64,000 bases of DNA. Source: Nageia nagi (lineage: Eukaryota; Pinophyta). Positions 1-14,300 of this stretch are shown here, one piece after another. The notes below the pieces were generated by a model, which saw only the letters and a program-made list of their open reading frames with translations, was not told the origin of the DNA and did no database searches. The DNA lies in contig JBITNC010000001.1 in the NCBI GenBank assembly GCA_050084985.1, positions 150,536,001 through 150,600,000 of the forward strand. The letters are read 5' to 3'. A program made the translations under genes and the position numbers. Position 1 is the first letter of the stretch, and the number at the start of each line of letters is the position of its first letter.

Positions 1-2459
1 GACCTCCATGAGGATGTTAATAATTACCTTTTATAACATCAAGTTTTGTTTAAATACATCTTATAACTTAACAAGGATCTATTTCTTTGTTTACTTCAAA
101 GGAATATAATTGTGCTTGATATATCCCTCTTCATCTTATCGACCACCCTTATTTATTCCTCCTACTTCATCCATTAATGTGTACTTGTATTTAATCAAGT
201 CATTATTTATACTCCATATTCCCCTTAATTTCACCTACCCTTTAGTATATTTATTCCTAGTTTTGACATTTCTCAATCCAATAATAGCTTTCTCTCAACA
301 CCTTCCATCTAGATAGTCAATATTTCTTGCCCTTTACAAACTAACAAATATTGTGGCATTTTCTAAAAATACTACAATGATTTATTTATCACCTATTATA
401 TTATTCTATATTCCCTTTGATCATGTGCATATTTTCTCTATAAGACCTACCACGTTGTCTCATCCTATCTCTTAGCTCATCATTACTCTTGTTCTCCCTA
501 TAATCCTTATCCTTTCTCTATAAAAAAATCTCAAACACTCTAATATGATGATATTGCTTCAACAAATGCAAATTCAATATAAGTAAGAGATGGGTCTACT
601 TAAGGAGTGTATTAAATATGTTACATATATTATCTTAATTCCTCATTCTTATTCCCTTTTTATGACTCCCCAATTAATGCATATCATCATTAATTAGTCT
701 AATTCCCTTTAGCATTAGAATTATAAAATTATGAATATTCATAGGAAAATAATATCCAACATACCACATTCAATAATTTAAGAAAATATGTATTTATTTT
801 TCACATGATAATAAACTTCAAATTAAATTATTCCTTACAATACTTCCCGGTTATACATTTTTATAATTCCTAATACAACCATAAAATTCCAATCACAGTT
901 TCCCTTTCATTATAGATATCTTTCTAGAACACTTCAAGATTAACATTACCAAAGATAAACCTTTCTTAATAACATGTTATGAATAAAAATATAATCAATA
1001 CTTAAGTTCATCACATAATTTAGTAATAAAATCATCATAATTAGATAATACTAGTATCTTAATTTAAATATTTATAAAAATTTTCATGCTTGCTTACTTC
1101 CATAGTTAAATAAATTTATCTCTTCTCATAGAAATAATTATTTTTGTAAAATATATCATGATGTATTATACCAAGAAAATATATCTTCTAAAGTGAGTTA
1201 TCTATATGAAAATAATTTTAATACTAACAAGTTTCCTTTTAAGAAGAACCTAAGAAATGGACCAATAAAAAAACCTAATAATGAGAACAATAATATTACA
1301 AATATGGTTTCTTGAATGGTAATAATTGCAATAAGATAAGAAGAATATGGAGGTGAATGTGGGAACAATGGATACAAATAGGAGGATGCAAATAAAATAC
1401 AAAAGTGTGGTATGCAATTTTTCCAAGCAAGGAACCAAAAGGCTTTATTTCTCTTATAAGGAATGGTTTCCATTTTGAGATTGCTATGGCGAACCTTTCT
1501 AGGATTTGTGCCAAGTTTGTCGATAGAAGTAATGTACACATCATAGGATTGTTGCAAATTCACTCTATGATCCTAAATATGAAGAAAGATGAACCAAATC
1601 CTAGGGTTGTTGTTGAGATTGACCATTTCTTAGGTGTGATTGTAAAAGAAGGTCCACATGAATATTTTTGGTGATGATGGTAGGCATGATCACAAGTCAG
1701 AATATTTTCTATAAAAAATCCTTTAGGTTCCATTTAGGATTTTTGGGATGTAAAAGAATACTTCTAATAGAATTTATATGAGGTATTTTTGTACCTTTCA
1801 AAAAGCAAAGCCTCTTGATCTCAATTGTGGAGGAGAGTACAATAAATGGACTTAGCTCTCGATTTAGGGTGCTAGTAAGTGTCTACCCAAGGTCGATCAA
1901 AATATTTGGAAGTAAAAGGATAAGTGTACAAGATGATTATCCTTAGATGTCAACTAGGTTATCGGAGAAACTCATGCCTTATTAGTGTTTTAAATATCAG
2001 CCTAGTTATTATCATGATGCTACTAGAGATAGGTAATGTGAGAATGGCTTAATCACTTGCCTTGGCCATGGATGAAAAAAGCACATTTGATATCTCTAGA
2101 GGATTACTAATACAATTGGAAGCTTAGATGTTCGGTACTATCCATGGGCAAGAAATGTTTTTGGAAAATTCTATCGGATTGATGATTCGAATGGAGGCTC
2201 AGATACCCAACCTTGTCCATGGGCAGGAGAAGTTTCATTTTGAAATTAATAATTTAGTTTGATGCTTTTTTATTTTTAAATTGATTTATGATTTGTGTGG
2301 TGGCATTTTGTGTTTGATTTTAGCTTTTAGGTTGTTGTTTTTTAAATAGGGTCTTCCTTGGTAATTTTATCATTAGATTATTTTAGTTTTAAGTATATTG
2401 AATAATTTGATATAAATGGAAAAGGTATGGGGTCCTTCCAAAATTCTAGTTTCTATCAC
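1..2459. other. AT-rich 5' flank, no recognised gene
   Basis: AT-rich DNA with only short open frames. The frame at 1405-1674 (+) and the overlapping frames at 1198-1563 (-) lie on opposite strands of the same DNA and match no family I recognise. This stretch may be decayed transposon sequence upstream of the gypsy remnant that starts near 2460, but nothing in it is diagnostic. Confidence 0.5.
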
Positions 2460-3260
2460 TAATTAAAAAAATATGATTTCCAATATACAATAAGAGATAA
2501 ATTTCTATAATTATGAGGGAGAAAATAAAACTTACATGTTCAATCATAGACTTAAAGATATAATGGATCAATTACTACAAACAAAATTCATTAGTTTTAT
2601 AAACTAAGATCAATTGACCTATCTAAAGAAACCTTTTTTTTTGGTACAAAAGCATTGATTTTTGTGAATTTTGTAGAATTAAAAGATATGACACAAAATT
2701 ATTCTTGCACTTACAGAATGATATTGATGATGTTATTGAAAAGAAAATAATTACCATTGATAATAAAAATAATAATGATTCACATTTATGTTGAACACCT
2801 CCAAATCAAAACTCATAAATTTTCAAAAATAATTTTCCCATCCATAAAATCAATTTTCTTTTAAAAAAATGATAAAAATAATGGATTCATTGTTGGGATG
2901 ATAGACAAATAATCAACATCTTACTCATTGAACATAAACATTACATTTCATGATGATGAGATCATGGATGATATTGACACTCATCCACTTTTCATAAAAG
3001 CAAATGTTGACTTAAGGAATAACACTATGATTGATAATGGATTTTAACTTAATATATGCAATGAATGAATATGAAAGAGATAATGAGTAAATCAAATCCT
3101 TCAATAACATTGCTCATAATATTATAGGCAATATTACAATTAGAATCTTAGTAAGACCTTAAAATATAGTTTCATCATTTTATGTAGTTAAGAATTTACT
3201 ATTTAATATGCTCATATGAGGATCTTGGTTGTATTAAATAAAGGTAATCACATCAATCAT
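2460..3260 (+). pseudogene. Decayed Ty3/gypsy gag-protease remnant
   Basis: Translation gives the layout of the gag C-terminus and protease of plant Ty3/gypsy elements, in fragments. About 2540-2610 encodes a stretch like the LKDxxDQLLQTKFI part of gag. About 2940-3060 encodes ITFHDDEI followed by a protease-like TMIDNGF-stop-LNIC, where the family has a DNGSALN-type active site. About 3091-3240 encodes a segment like the post-active-site region (IKSFNNIAHNIIGNITIRIL, then FYVV and FNML). There are in-frame stops inside and after the protease core, and no reverse transcriptase follows. The Tat/Athila-like assignment rests on the protease context and is an inference. It is an old dead fragment in the 5' flank of the MurC gene. 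Confidence 0.55.
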
Positions 3261-6200
3261 TCACTAATGTCTCAATTTCATTCATATAGAGAAAATAATT
3301 ACAATTAAAGACATAAAATTAGTATTATAAAATTCAACTAAAACAAAACTAAATATTATCATAACAACTTAAAAGTAATAATAACCCAAGACCAAAAATC
3401 AAACTCAAAAATAATGTTATAAACAAAATATAATAAGAAGATAAAAATATTCTTTATAAAATACCACAATGATAATATGATTTTTATGCTAATTATTTTT
3501 ATTATAATTATTACATAATAGGTTACATGTGTGTAATTATAGGAGTTATACATTTAGTTTGTTAATTTGTTTTATGTATTGTCATTTCTTTATGACTAAT
3601 AGTTGATACATGGATGTTGCAATAGTTTGGATGTATAAACATATGCCATCCATAATGAAATTATCATCCCAGTATTTAGAAATCTCACATGGTATCAAAG
3701 GAAGATAAAGTGTAGATATGGATTGGTGAGATTATTCTCCCACCTAATTATATGAAAATTATTGTAAAATTGGTTCCTTTTAGAAAAGGTAGATATTGAT
3801 CTACATATTATATTCCTTTTTTGTACATATTATTTATTTTTTAATGTTGAGATGAGGTTGTATTTTCTAGAGAACAATCTCATATCATATATGCCCATAA
3901 TCAAAACTTTTGGTGATAGAGGGAAGGGTGCATTCTTGGATCCACATCCTATGTGTTGCTAAATCTAATGTGAAAGCACTTGCAGGGCCCAAAAATCAAA
4001 ACAATATAAAGAGATATCCATGATCATGGGTGGCACATGGAGGAGTCTCGAAAAAGTAGATGGTGATGAATCTGTAGGATGGAAAACAAGCATTATGGCT
4101 AAAGTTTAATGATAATATTTCATACACAACATTGGTGCAACTACATAAGTAGAGTCAAGCAAGATCTGTAGGGTAATAGAATAACATCCACCTAATAATT
4201 GTTTTATACCAATAAAATTTAATTGACATCATAAAGAGCATAAGTTCAATGATTGGAGAAGTCAATGATATGTAAAACCTAGTTTCCTATAGCATTCTTG
4301 ATTCATCACATATAAATTAATAATGAAATGCTTGATATTTCAATTTGAGAGAACTAGTAATGTGAATTTTGAGATTTTTCAACGATTATATTCAACATAG
4401 AATATTGCCAATTCCAAGAGTAAAGTGTGAACAAGGAAACATCACCAGAAGAGGAAGCTAATTATTTACCTTGGAGAAATACAATGTGGGAAAAAATCCA
4501 TCTCAAAAGCTCCCTTGTGTTCAACAATGAAGAAGTATACAATTTTAGTCTCCTCTAAAGGCTCTCTCAAATATCACTCATAAGAATAATAATGCTTCCA
4601 TAAGCATCAATATAAGTATCTCATAATTCTCCATCCACCAACAATATGACTTGTAATATCTCTTTTTCACAACCCAAAAAAAATCACTATTCTTTTATTC
4701 ACACTCTCTTTTCTCATGTTCAAGTATCGTCTCTTAATAATCCCCTTTCATAGTATCTTTTTATGTATTTTGAAGGATCTATGCAATAATAATAATGGTT
4801 ACAATAATATTTTGGCTTCACACTCTATAGGCAATAATTTAGTTTTTGTTAGGAACCAATATACAACCCCCTTTGTATCTATCTCCGAAATAAACACAAA
4901 AATAACTCCTTGGAAAATATAGGGGCAAAAACACAATGTTACAATAACCATCTACAAGTTTACAAACAATAACAAACATTCAAAAATATTATGCCTAATC
5001 TAAATAGGATGGCTCTAATCACCAAGCTACATGTGTTTGTCACAAGATATAAAAAGGATAAAAAGATATGCTTATTGTAGATAGGTAGTCAATATTCCAT
5101 GCTTATTGGTAATAAACCAACATTTAATATTCATTGGTGAAGAGTGAAATCTTATATGCACCATCCATATAGGTGACATATTCCAAGGTGCCTTTCTCCA
5201 TGCTCTATGTACACTAAGGTATCCATGGTGGTTATTGATGTATCCCCTTCACATTATCACCTCCTCTATGTTGTCTCCACGTACATAGGCTCCTTACATG
5301 GTCCTTTAGGTTGCCACACTATCTTCATGTGGTTTGTTTGCCAAACAGGTCCACTTACTTCTTACATGGTGGCACTGATTACCTATGTACTACACAGGCT
5401 TCCCAAGTATATGTGATGTGCCCCTTTTGACTGACATTCGACCAACTATGTGCGCACCTGCTTGGTAATTGGGCCCCACTAAAATATGATGGTAAATTAA
5501 TAAATATTTATTTATTTATTACTTTTTTGTATTTTTCTTCCTTTTAATTGAAAATTACACAAACTTCAAACCTTCATAAATCACAAATTGAGAGCATATT
5601 TTGCTTGTCATTCAAATCGTTAGAGGGCTGGAAGAGAGTAGAATATAATAAGAATATCATTTTTCTGAATTGATATGATCTAATTTTGGATTATTAGGAA
5701 ATATTTCAATTGATGAAGATCCATATATGATGGCAAGAGGTTTCCAACGTTGGTAGTCATGTAGAAATTTTTTAAACTCAAGTGTATCTCCATGAGTTTA
5801 ACGAGAACCAAAATAACATGAGGAGAATTGGCAGCAAACTGCCAAGTTTGAATTGATAAGGATGATAAAGCTCAATAGAGGAATGATGAAGTCGAGGTAT
5901 AAATGTTGCCTTAAAATTAATGATCACAATCTTTCAAACAACACCTTAAACATGAATACACATAGTAAGTTGGTGAGTTTCCAAGTTGATGTCTTTTGCA
6001 GGGTTCGTTATATTTGTTGGTCGATATATTTATATATGATAAATGTCATCATAGATGGGGTTCACCCTATTTATGTGGAATCGGTATTATTTACAATATT
6101 TTATTATTATGAGTGAGACATTTTAGGTTATTTAATACTCATCAAGGTCTATAGGCATCCTTAAGTAGGATCTCCTATGGATATGGAGGAAAAAATATCT

Positions 6201-8101
6201 ATCACACCTATACCCTTAAAATCTATGGGCTTAAATCCATCTTGTTCCTCTTGCCTCATTGGTGGTGTATCCTTAATACCTTTCCCATCCTAGGGGACCT
6301 CATTAAAAATTAATACAATAGGGGTAGGCCATGATGTGATTTATTACCACACATAGTATATATTGCATGTCGACATGCATAATCATATCCTTGGTGATAA
6401 AGCCTAGGATAGTCTAAAAGTTCAATCTTTTCTCATTAAGAAGAATACAACAATGATGATACTTATCAAAATAAGCCAAATCTAAGGTATCTTGGAGCAT
6501 TGCATCATAAAATCGTCCTTGATAAAACATTCCTAAGTAGGCCACTTGAATGCTTGGATACCCATCAACCAAGTATCCTTCTACCTAATCTTATGATTAC
6601 TTATATGATCTTGTAAGATGATAAACCTCCCTCAAATTAGTTTTATAATTTGGTATATATCATTCGATGTCATTATTATCTCCCTTAAAAGACTTTAATA
6701 TTGTTGGTGTTAATCTCTCACCTTCAACCAACATATTAAAAAAGGAAATAGTCCCTACCACTTAAGAAAGTCAAACATGCAGATGAGCCTTATGGTCATC
6801 AATAGAACATAATCCTTATATAATAATGTGAACCTATGGATTGATGTATGCACATCCTATTGATGAGCTTGGATAACAATCATGTTCTCGTGGTTTGTAA
6901 CAAATGAATAAAACATATATCAATATCTTAGATAAGCACATTAAAATAATAAAAATATCATGACTAATAATGAAAAATATGGTACTACCACCATGATCTT
7001 CATGCATAAATACAAATTTTAAGGTAGAAATTGCAATGCTACTTAAGAAATATAATTAAAATACTTAAAGTTGATTTTACCCCTACTATTTACAGTAATG
7101 TCATAATCTTATCCCTTTTTCTTAGCCATCTTTTCCTCATTTTTGAGTTATTGGAGATACCCTTTACTCTCTTTACCTTGAGGTGGCATCATACCTCCCT
7201 TTGTTAGTTGCTTAATTTTTCTCCCCTTCTTTGCTTCATTAGTTTTTTTAAAGATATCTATTGTTATACTCTTAGCATCATGCACCTTAAGAAGGGTAAA
7301 ACGTAAATGACTAAAATAATGATACGACTATTTTATCTATCAACCTTCCTTCTCCTCCCTTGCCGATTATCCTTAAGAGCCATTTTACCCATGGTTGCAT
7401 AATTTCTTAGATCGATCCCTGTACTACATTTTGAGAACCATGGATTGTTAGACAAAATGGACCAAACATGACACCCTTGTATGTCACCTTATGGATCCAA
7501 ACATACATCCTTATCTTAGTAAACTTTCATCTTAAAAACTATTGGCACTCCTAGCATCATTGTAACTCTCTTTCTTGTTTAAATTCAAAATTTTAAAGAA
7601 ACAAAAATAGAGCTTTGTTCAATCTTGTTGATTTACCAAATCTAAATCATTTCAAAGTATACGTTATCCTATTAATATCATTTTAGTATACATATCAAAG
7701 ATAAATAAATATATTGAAATAAGATAGAAATTTCGTTATAATCATCTACACATCTAATGTTTGATGTTTGACTAATACAATTTTGATTTATTACAAACCA
7801 TTAACTTTAATCTAACATTCTTTCACAATTATTTTTATAATTTTAATTTGATAACATTTATTTATTAATTACTATGGAGAAGGGTTCAATCCCTTTTACT
7901 GCATCAAAAGAGATCCCTCTTCTACAAAAGTTGAAGTAAAATTTAAGTTACCATTAGTTCCAAAAATTAGAAATACCATGACGTCCCACAAAGTAAGTTC
8001 AGTTAAACACAGGACAGTCGAACTTCCATGGATTGTCAGCAATGTTTCAGTCCGAGATAGAGGAGGAAACAATGCGTTTTGATTGAAAGAAATTTCAAAC
8101 A
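3261..8101. other. Gene-poor 5' flank of the MurC gene
   Basis: No gene recognised. A TGGTATCAAAGG string near 3690 resembles a retroelement primer-binding site but has no convincing LTR on its left. About 7080-7300 would encode a lysine-rich stretch on the minus strand, possibly gag-derived. The promoter of the MurC gene should lie in the last few hundred bases, which are AT-rich without a clear TATA box; the 5' UTR cannot be delimited. A short upstream ATG near 8073 opens a frame that stops after four codons, before the chosen start. Confidence 0.4.
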
Positions 8102-8365
8102 ATGGAAGGGTTAAGCTCAGCCTTTCTCAGTACAAAGCACTTTCACTCAACATTGAAACCAATGCTGAGATTAGCAACTGGGCACACGCATTCACAGATT
8201 CCATACCAACTACAACAAAGGCATTTGTATACAGTACAGATGCCATTCTTATGTAGAGCCCATTCAAATTCAGATGGCAGCAGTAATGAGGAAAAAGGAC
8301 GCCTACACTTTGTGGGAATTGGTGGAAGCGGACTTTCAGCCCTTGCCTTGCTAGCCTTGAAACAA
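8102..8365 (+). CDS. murC: MurC-like gene, exon 1
   Basis: 88 codons from ATG. Residues 1 to about 65 are rich in Ser, Thr and His, contain several Arg/Lys and have few acidic residues before the SNSDGSSNEEKG linker, as in chloroplast transit peptides. Residues about 66-88 hold the G-x-G-G-x-G UDP-binding loop (GIGGSGLS). The donor is CAA/GTAAGC at 8366, in phase 0; the frame stays open 14 codons past it before a stop, so the donor is set by the join to exon 2. This ATG is the first one that is in frame. Confidence 0.85.
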
Positions 8366-11300
8366 GTAAGCCACTTAAGAGAGATTTTACTCTTTCCATC
8401 TTTGCATTAACTTCTTCTTAGCAATGCCGCCAAATCAAATGTTGCAATCGATTCTTTTCTGTGCCTTTCAATTGAATAATGGAAGCAACCTACAAGCTAT
8501 ACTATTAAATAAAATGCATATTTGCATATACAAGCTTTTGTAAACCCCTTATCTGTGTTTGTATAGATAACGTTCTTAGTTGAGATTGGTACATAAGAAT
8601 ATGATTAGTGTTGGATTTCAAATGCCTGCTTGATCTCGTAAATTAATTCTTGATTTGTAGCATCAGCTTCTTTTCAGACTGCTGCCTTACTGAATCCTTA
8701 TTTAGTTGTTAGAACTGAAATATACAGAGGTAACCCAAAACTGCATAAGAGATCTCCAGTTAGATACACCAACAGGATGTGTATTTAGCAACGTTTATGA
8801 TGGTAGTAGGATTCACTCTAAGGCAGAGAATTGAGATGTTTTACAGATTAGGGGAGTTATTGAACCCTTGGGGATGAAGTTACATAGTGCTGAGATTTGG
8901 GGTATGGGCTGAGGAGACTCTAGCCACTATACTCCAATTGTTGAATTGATGTAGGTTACGAGGCAGAATGGTGGATGCCATAGATGGAATGGCATTTTCT
9001 GTTTATTTAAATTTTATTTAAGAGAAAATATTAGGTAGGCTTTGTATTACCTGATTGCAATGGTTATGTTATGGCGGGAGCTTCTTGAGGAAGTTGAAAA
9101 TGTCCCCGAGGAAATCCCGACCTGGAGAGAATTCAAGAAATGCAGCAGCATTCAGTTTCTTGGCAACTTCGACTTTGAGGAAAAGAAGCATTAGTTGAAT
9201 CAAAGCAAGTATCTATGATGGTAGGTAAATATCAGCAAAAGATTGTTGAGTTGGTTAAGTGCACTATCAGGAGAAGAGAAGAAATCCATGTAAATAATTT
9301 TAAGTCGAAATTGAAAGAACATGTAAGAAATAGAGTGAAGATCTTCATGTCCAAACCTTTTTTGAGGCAATGGAAAAACATCCTTTTTTGGAAAGGTGTG
9401 GTTCAAAGAAGCAATCATTAGGCAAACTCAGATAAAACATAAAAGATACAAGGGAAGGCGATATTTTGAAAAATAAAAAAAAACTATCCATGGATATGAG
9501 TGATAGGGGCCGTATTGTCAGCAATGAACAGGCACAGAATAATTATTACTAATTGAGAAGGGTTTAATGTTTCAAATGTAGCGATTTGGGTCGTTATGCT
9601 ACATATTTTACAGGAAATGCTTTGAAGTGGATTTCTTGGGTACTATAGCGTAGTGGTAGAGTTGCTTCAGATTGTGATTATAGAATTGGAAGTGCAGTTT
9701 GGGTTTTGAATCTTTTTTATTAATATAGGTGGCAACCACAATTTTTTGATCCCCTTTATAGTCGCTAAGTGTAAGCTACAAGCTAGCAAGCTCCAAGAAT
9801 GCTAGAAGGTGCAGTTAGCAATTGGAGCTAAGAAAATAATTGTTCTTGGAGTTCCAGACTGTAAGGTAAATTTTGGTAATTGAAAACGTAATGTTGCACT
9901 GCATGTAAGAAAACTTTAGTTATGATGACCTCCTTTGGCAAGAACGGCTCCAGACTTGTAATGGAAGGTTGATTTTTCACATTAGCCAGTAGATTGTGTA
10001 GATAACTATAAAGGAGTTTGTGGATTCAAGATGCCATTGGCAATCAAACAGATGTCAACTATCCGTGCAAATAATTGTTTAAGAAAGGGATGGAAAGACT
10101 TGTTTGATTCCTAGTAATTTGTGCAAACTGCCTCTAGTGGAAGGGTGCAAAATGTCTTCCCAGATGACTTTCTATGTCTATATTTTGCCGTGGAAATGAA
10201 ACATAAAATTGCATACTTTTGTAATTGAATCAACATCCAAGTCATCTTGCCTGTTTAGCATTAGTGAACTATGTTAAAGGAGTTGCTGGAAAAAGATACA
10301 TAAGACCAATTGTGTTGACCTGGGTAGCACAAGTTTTAATTGTAAACAAGAAGAATGAGACAATGTACATGTGCATTAATTATTACATATTTGAGAATGT
10401 CATGGTAGCTTCTATCCTTTTCCCAAGATAGACGACTCTGATTGGCTTAGAGGAGCTTAATTTTTACCACAATTAATTTAAAGTATAGCCATCGTCAAAT
10501 AAAACAGAGAGGATGTTTGTAGACAACCTTTCAACTCTGATATGGCCATCACTATTTGAAATTCCTCATTTAACCTTTTGGATTAGCTAACTATCCAGCT
10601 GTGTTTATACAGCTTTTGAATGATATGTTGCAACATTATATGGACAAATTGCTGAGATCCTAATGTATTACAGGAGTCAGGTATACCATGGGTTTAATTA
10701 TTTTTCTAAGTCAATAGCACAAAAAATTAGACATATTAATCAGAAGATATGCTAGAATTCACATCCAATGGTAATGTCACAATAGAGAGTGGGAAAGTAA
10801 TGAAGAGATGAATAATGACGATAAGAAATATAAATGATTTCGGAAGCAACGCCACTTTGCAGAGGAAACCTCCCAATATAATATTCTCATAATAGTTCCA
10901 CTTCAATAATTCCAAATGAAGTCTGTTCTTATATATATTGAATATACCATAATTAAATTAGGGCAACCCATAACATCTAATTAGGCTAACCAATCAAGAA
11001 AAAGAAAGCATGGGAAATATCTAGAAAATTCATTTCCAGTTATGCAACCCTCAAGTTAATTGCTCCATACCTCAATCATGCATAACAAGGATAGTGATAC
11101 ATAAGGTTTAGAGTTCTAACATGCTTTTGACGATGAAAATGTGTTGGCCTTAATGATTGAGGGAAGACAATTGTTCCACATGAATTTTTCATGCTTCAAT
11201 GTAGAATCTTTAGTCGGTATCTTCTTCTACATGATGTGATGTACAATGATTGCCTTGTTAAGCAATTGTAGCCACATTTAGCATTTGCTATATCCAATAT

Positions 11301-14300
11301 TATGATATTGCATATATAAATGGCACATAAGGTCTAAGCAGGGATTTTAGTGGCCCCTTTGATCCATCTTACTTCCCTTACCCCTGTGTCATGACGCTCA
11401 CTTGTCCCTCTTCATTTGTCATTGGGCCCAAGCATTTTCAGCGATCTCCTATACAGCACTCTTTGTAACTCTTTGAATTCAAGTGATCATCTCAAGCAAG
11501 ATCTTCACTATTATTTCGTCTGCTGCAACCTTCTGGTGTGTACAAGGTCTTAGGATTTCTGATCATCTCTTGTTGCTTTGCTTGTCATCATTCATCTGCA
11601 TGATCACTATCTTCCTTGGCAAGCAGCATTACTTATCATCTTAAAGAATTCAACTCTAACATTTCAAATTAGAGCAATTAAACCTAGTTAGAACACAAGT
11701 TGTAGTTATTCCATCGCATTTTCATTTCAGGGCTTAGCAAATTTTTGACAACTAATCTTAGCACTTCATTTTAACTTATTTAGTACTTACAGATTATCAA
11801 GGTGTTATGTATTTCTGTTGTCTATCTGTGTTGTTGGTATATGGCTTTGGTTGGTCAGATTAGGATCTCAGTACTGACCATTGAGAGGAAATAACCTTGC
11901 AATAACAAGATTGTTTATGATGCCATGGCATCGTTCACACTGTAACAGGATTTTGTAAGTCAGATTCAACCTTCAGGAAAATAGTCTGGCTCTTCTTATC
12001 TCTTTGTTACTGTTCTGTTGCTTTGTACATTTGTCTGCTGCATTATCTTTTTTAAATTAGTTTTTCATTATCAGTAGGTTTGAACTTTAAATATTCTATC
12101 CCTATATTGCTTGGGTGGTCTTTTCTTTTTAGCAAAACTTTAGTTGGCTTTGCATCTGTTATTAGTTGTAATTTGAAATTTTAATCATAAAATGTATTAT
12201 CCCCAAAAATTCTCAAGTGCAAATTAGCTACATAAAATACTTCAAAACATCCAAACTAGCCTTCAAGCATGCCACGTCTGATCGAGGGCATCAAATACAT
12301 GAAAAATCAATCCAGGAATGCCAACATAATACACCAACGCTAATATACTATGCCAAATACGTCCAGATATGCCAATGTTGCATTACACAAGTACAAACAT
12401 ACAAAATAGCTCAACGTGGGGAATATAGAAGCATGAACATCACACAATGAGACTATTATTGAGATCCAAAGGTGCCCACGGCTGCATTAATGATGAAAAT
12501 AGTGAATGATACAATACCAAGCCCAAAGGGCTCAACATTGGCCTCCAAGGAGCCAACTAGAGCACATGCAGTGCTGAGATAGACGTTGAAACTAGGGTAG
12601 AACAGCCACCTCCTACTAGTGTTGTGTATGCCTCATTGAAAGGCTCCCTCACAAACTAGCTCCCGATGAAGAGAACGGGTGTGGTTCCGGAATGCCACTG
12701 GATGGATTGAAAGATGAAGATCGCTTGTGGATGCCTCATTGTAGGGCAACCTCACTCCCATGAACAACACCTCAACTGTGTAAGACAAAAGGTGTTCTAA
12801 GCCTCCTGCGCTCTCCTTGTGCGCTGCGCTCAAGGGTGCTTGACACCACCGAGAATTTGGTAGCTCCGAAGAGAAGGGTTTCAATATCAAATTTAGTCTA
12901 TCTTTGCAATGATGTGAATCTCCTTTATATAACAATCCCTGGATCTGGATCTCAACTAGAAATCATCACTCCAACCTCTGAGTCCATCATTAGAGGCCCT
13001 CAAATGCCCAAACGTGGGGTTAGATGTGTCCTAGGTATCATACATATGCCAACGCTGCCTAGGGATGTCAATAATCCTATTTAATTATAAGATCCAATGG
13101 CTAGATATGCAATGCCTCATTATTGGAGACTAATATTGTATTTACAATTATTAATTGCCTTGGAATCATTTATTACAACTCGTACAAGTGGTCCTCATAA
13201 AACATACTAAATCTACTCTTAATTACCAAGCTCACACCTAAATACAATCCATAACTAACTCACATCCCAAGGAGTGGGACGTCACATTTCAAGGGGTCAA
13301 TATGGAGATGTTTTTGGATTTCCGTGAGCGGTCGCAATATGGAAGACTGGTCCAATTGGCAAACTTCAAGAGGCCATAACTCTTTCGTTTCCTGATGAAA
13401 CCATGTCGTGTAACCTGTCAAAATATTTCCCACGAGATGCCCTATCCAATGAACAAATCAAATCAACTCTCAAAGACCTGTGGTGAACTCTATCCTCAAA
13501 TAATTCATCCTAAGCTTGGGAGGAAGATGTCCCACTTTGGGGCTCACCATGTGGGTCCATAGGACCATAATATTCTATCCCAAAGAATTAGCAACAAATA
13601 CATGAACAACTAAAATATTTACAAAAGGGAATCCTTAGGATTCCAAAATTGTTTATTTTTTAGAAAAAGGGGATGTTACATAAAATTCAGTCTCAAATCC
13701 TAGATAACGTATATATGTTCATAGGTATGTTGCAAATCTGATACGGTTTGAATGTGGCCTTAGGATATAGTTAACCTACATTCATCAATTACTTCATTTA
13801 TCAATCAGTTGGTGCTTTTAGTTTCAATATCACCTTTCCTTAATTTTCCAGATCTGGAAGTTTTCTCTATATTGGAATTTGATGACCTTAAACCCTTTTT
13901 GGATAGGATAAATAGAACAAAAGTGAGCCTTAAACGGATGGAGGTAGCTCTACATTGTAAGCCAAATTGTCAAAATTGTGTATCATTCAAGAACTCTAAA
14001 GTTGTATGACATGTTTTGATCCTTTGTTTTTTCAATAATTGTTTGTAGGGTTGTAATTGGAGAGCCATAGTCTTGCACAGAAAACTAATGTTTATTTCTT
14101 GTGCTGATCTGCTTGTTGCTTCATCCACTTTTGAGGCATTATTGAATTCTTTCCCGAGGATTCAAAACTATGTAAAAGGGAGTTCTCTTAGTTAATAAAT
14201 AATTTGTAAGGAATCCCTTGTTATATCATAAGGGAAAAAGCTTAAGCCTTTGGGATTGTCATAAAAAATACTAAGTTACCAGGTTCACCTATGCAAGCCT

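Noticed and set aside
1198-1674. Overlapping open frames on both strands near 1.2-1.7 kb
   Set aside because: Short, mutually overlapping on opposite strands, with no family resemblance or splice context.
3680-3710. TGGTATCAAAGG as a retroelement primer-binding site
   Set aside because: No LTR end or gag frame is recognised beside it; a 12-base near match is expected by chance in this much DNA.
8102-8410. Bacterial contamination as source of the MurC similarity
   Set aside because: The gene is split by introns with GT/AG borders and agreeing phases over 35 kb, contains plant retroelements, and has a transit-peptide-like leader.
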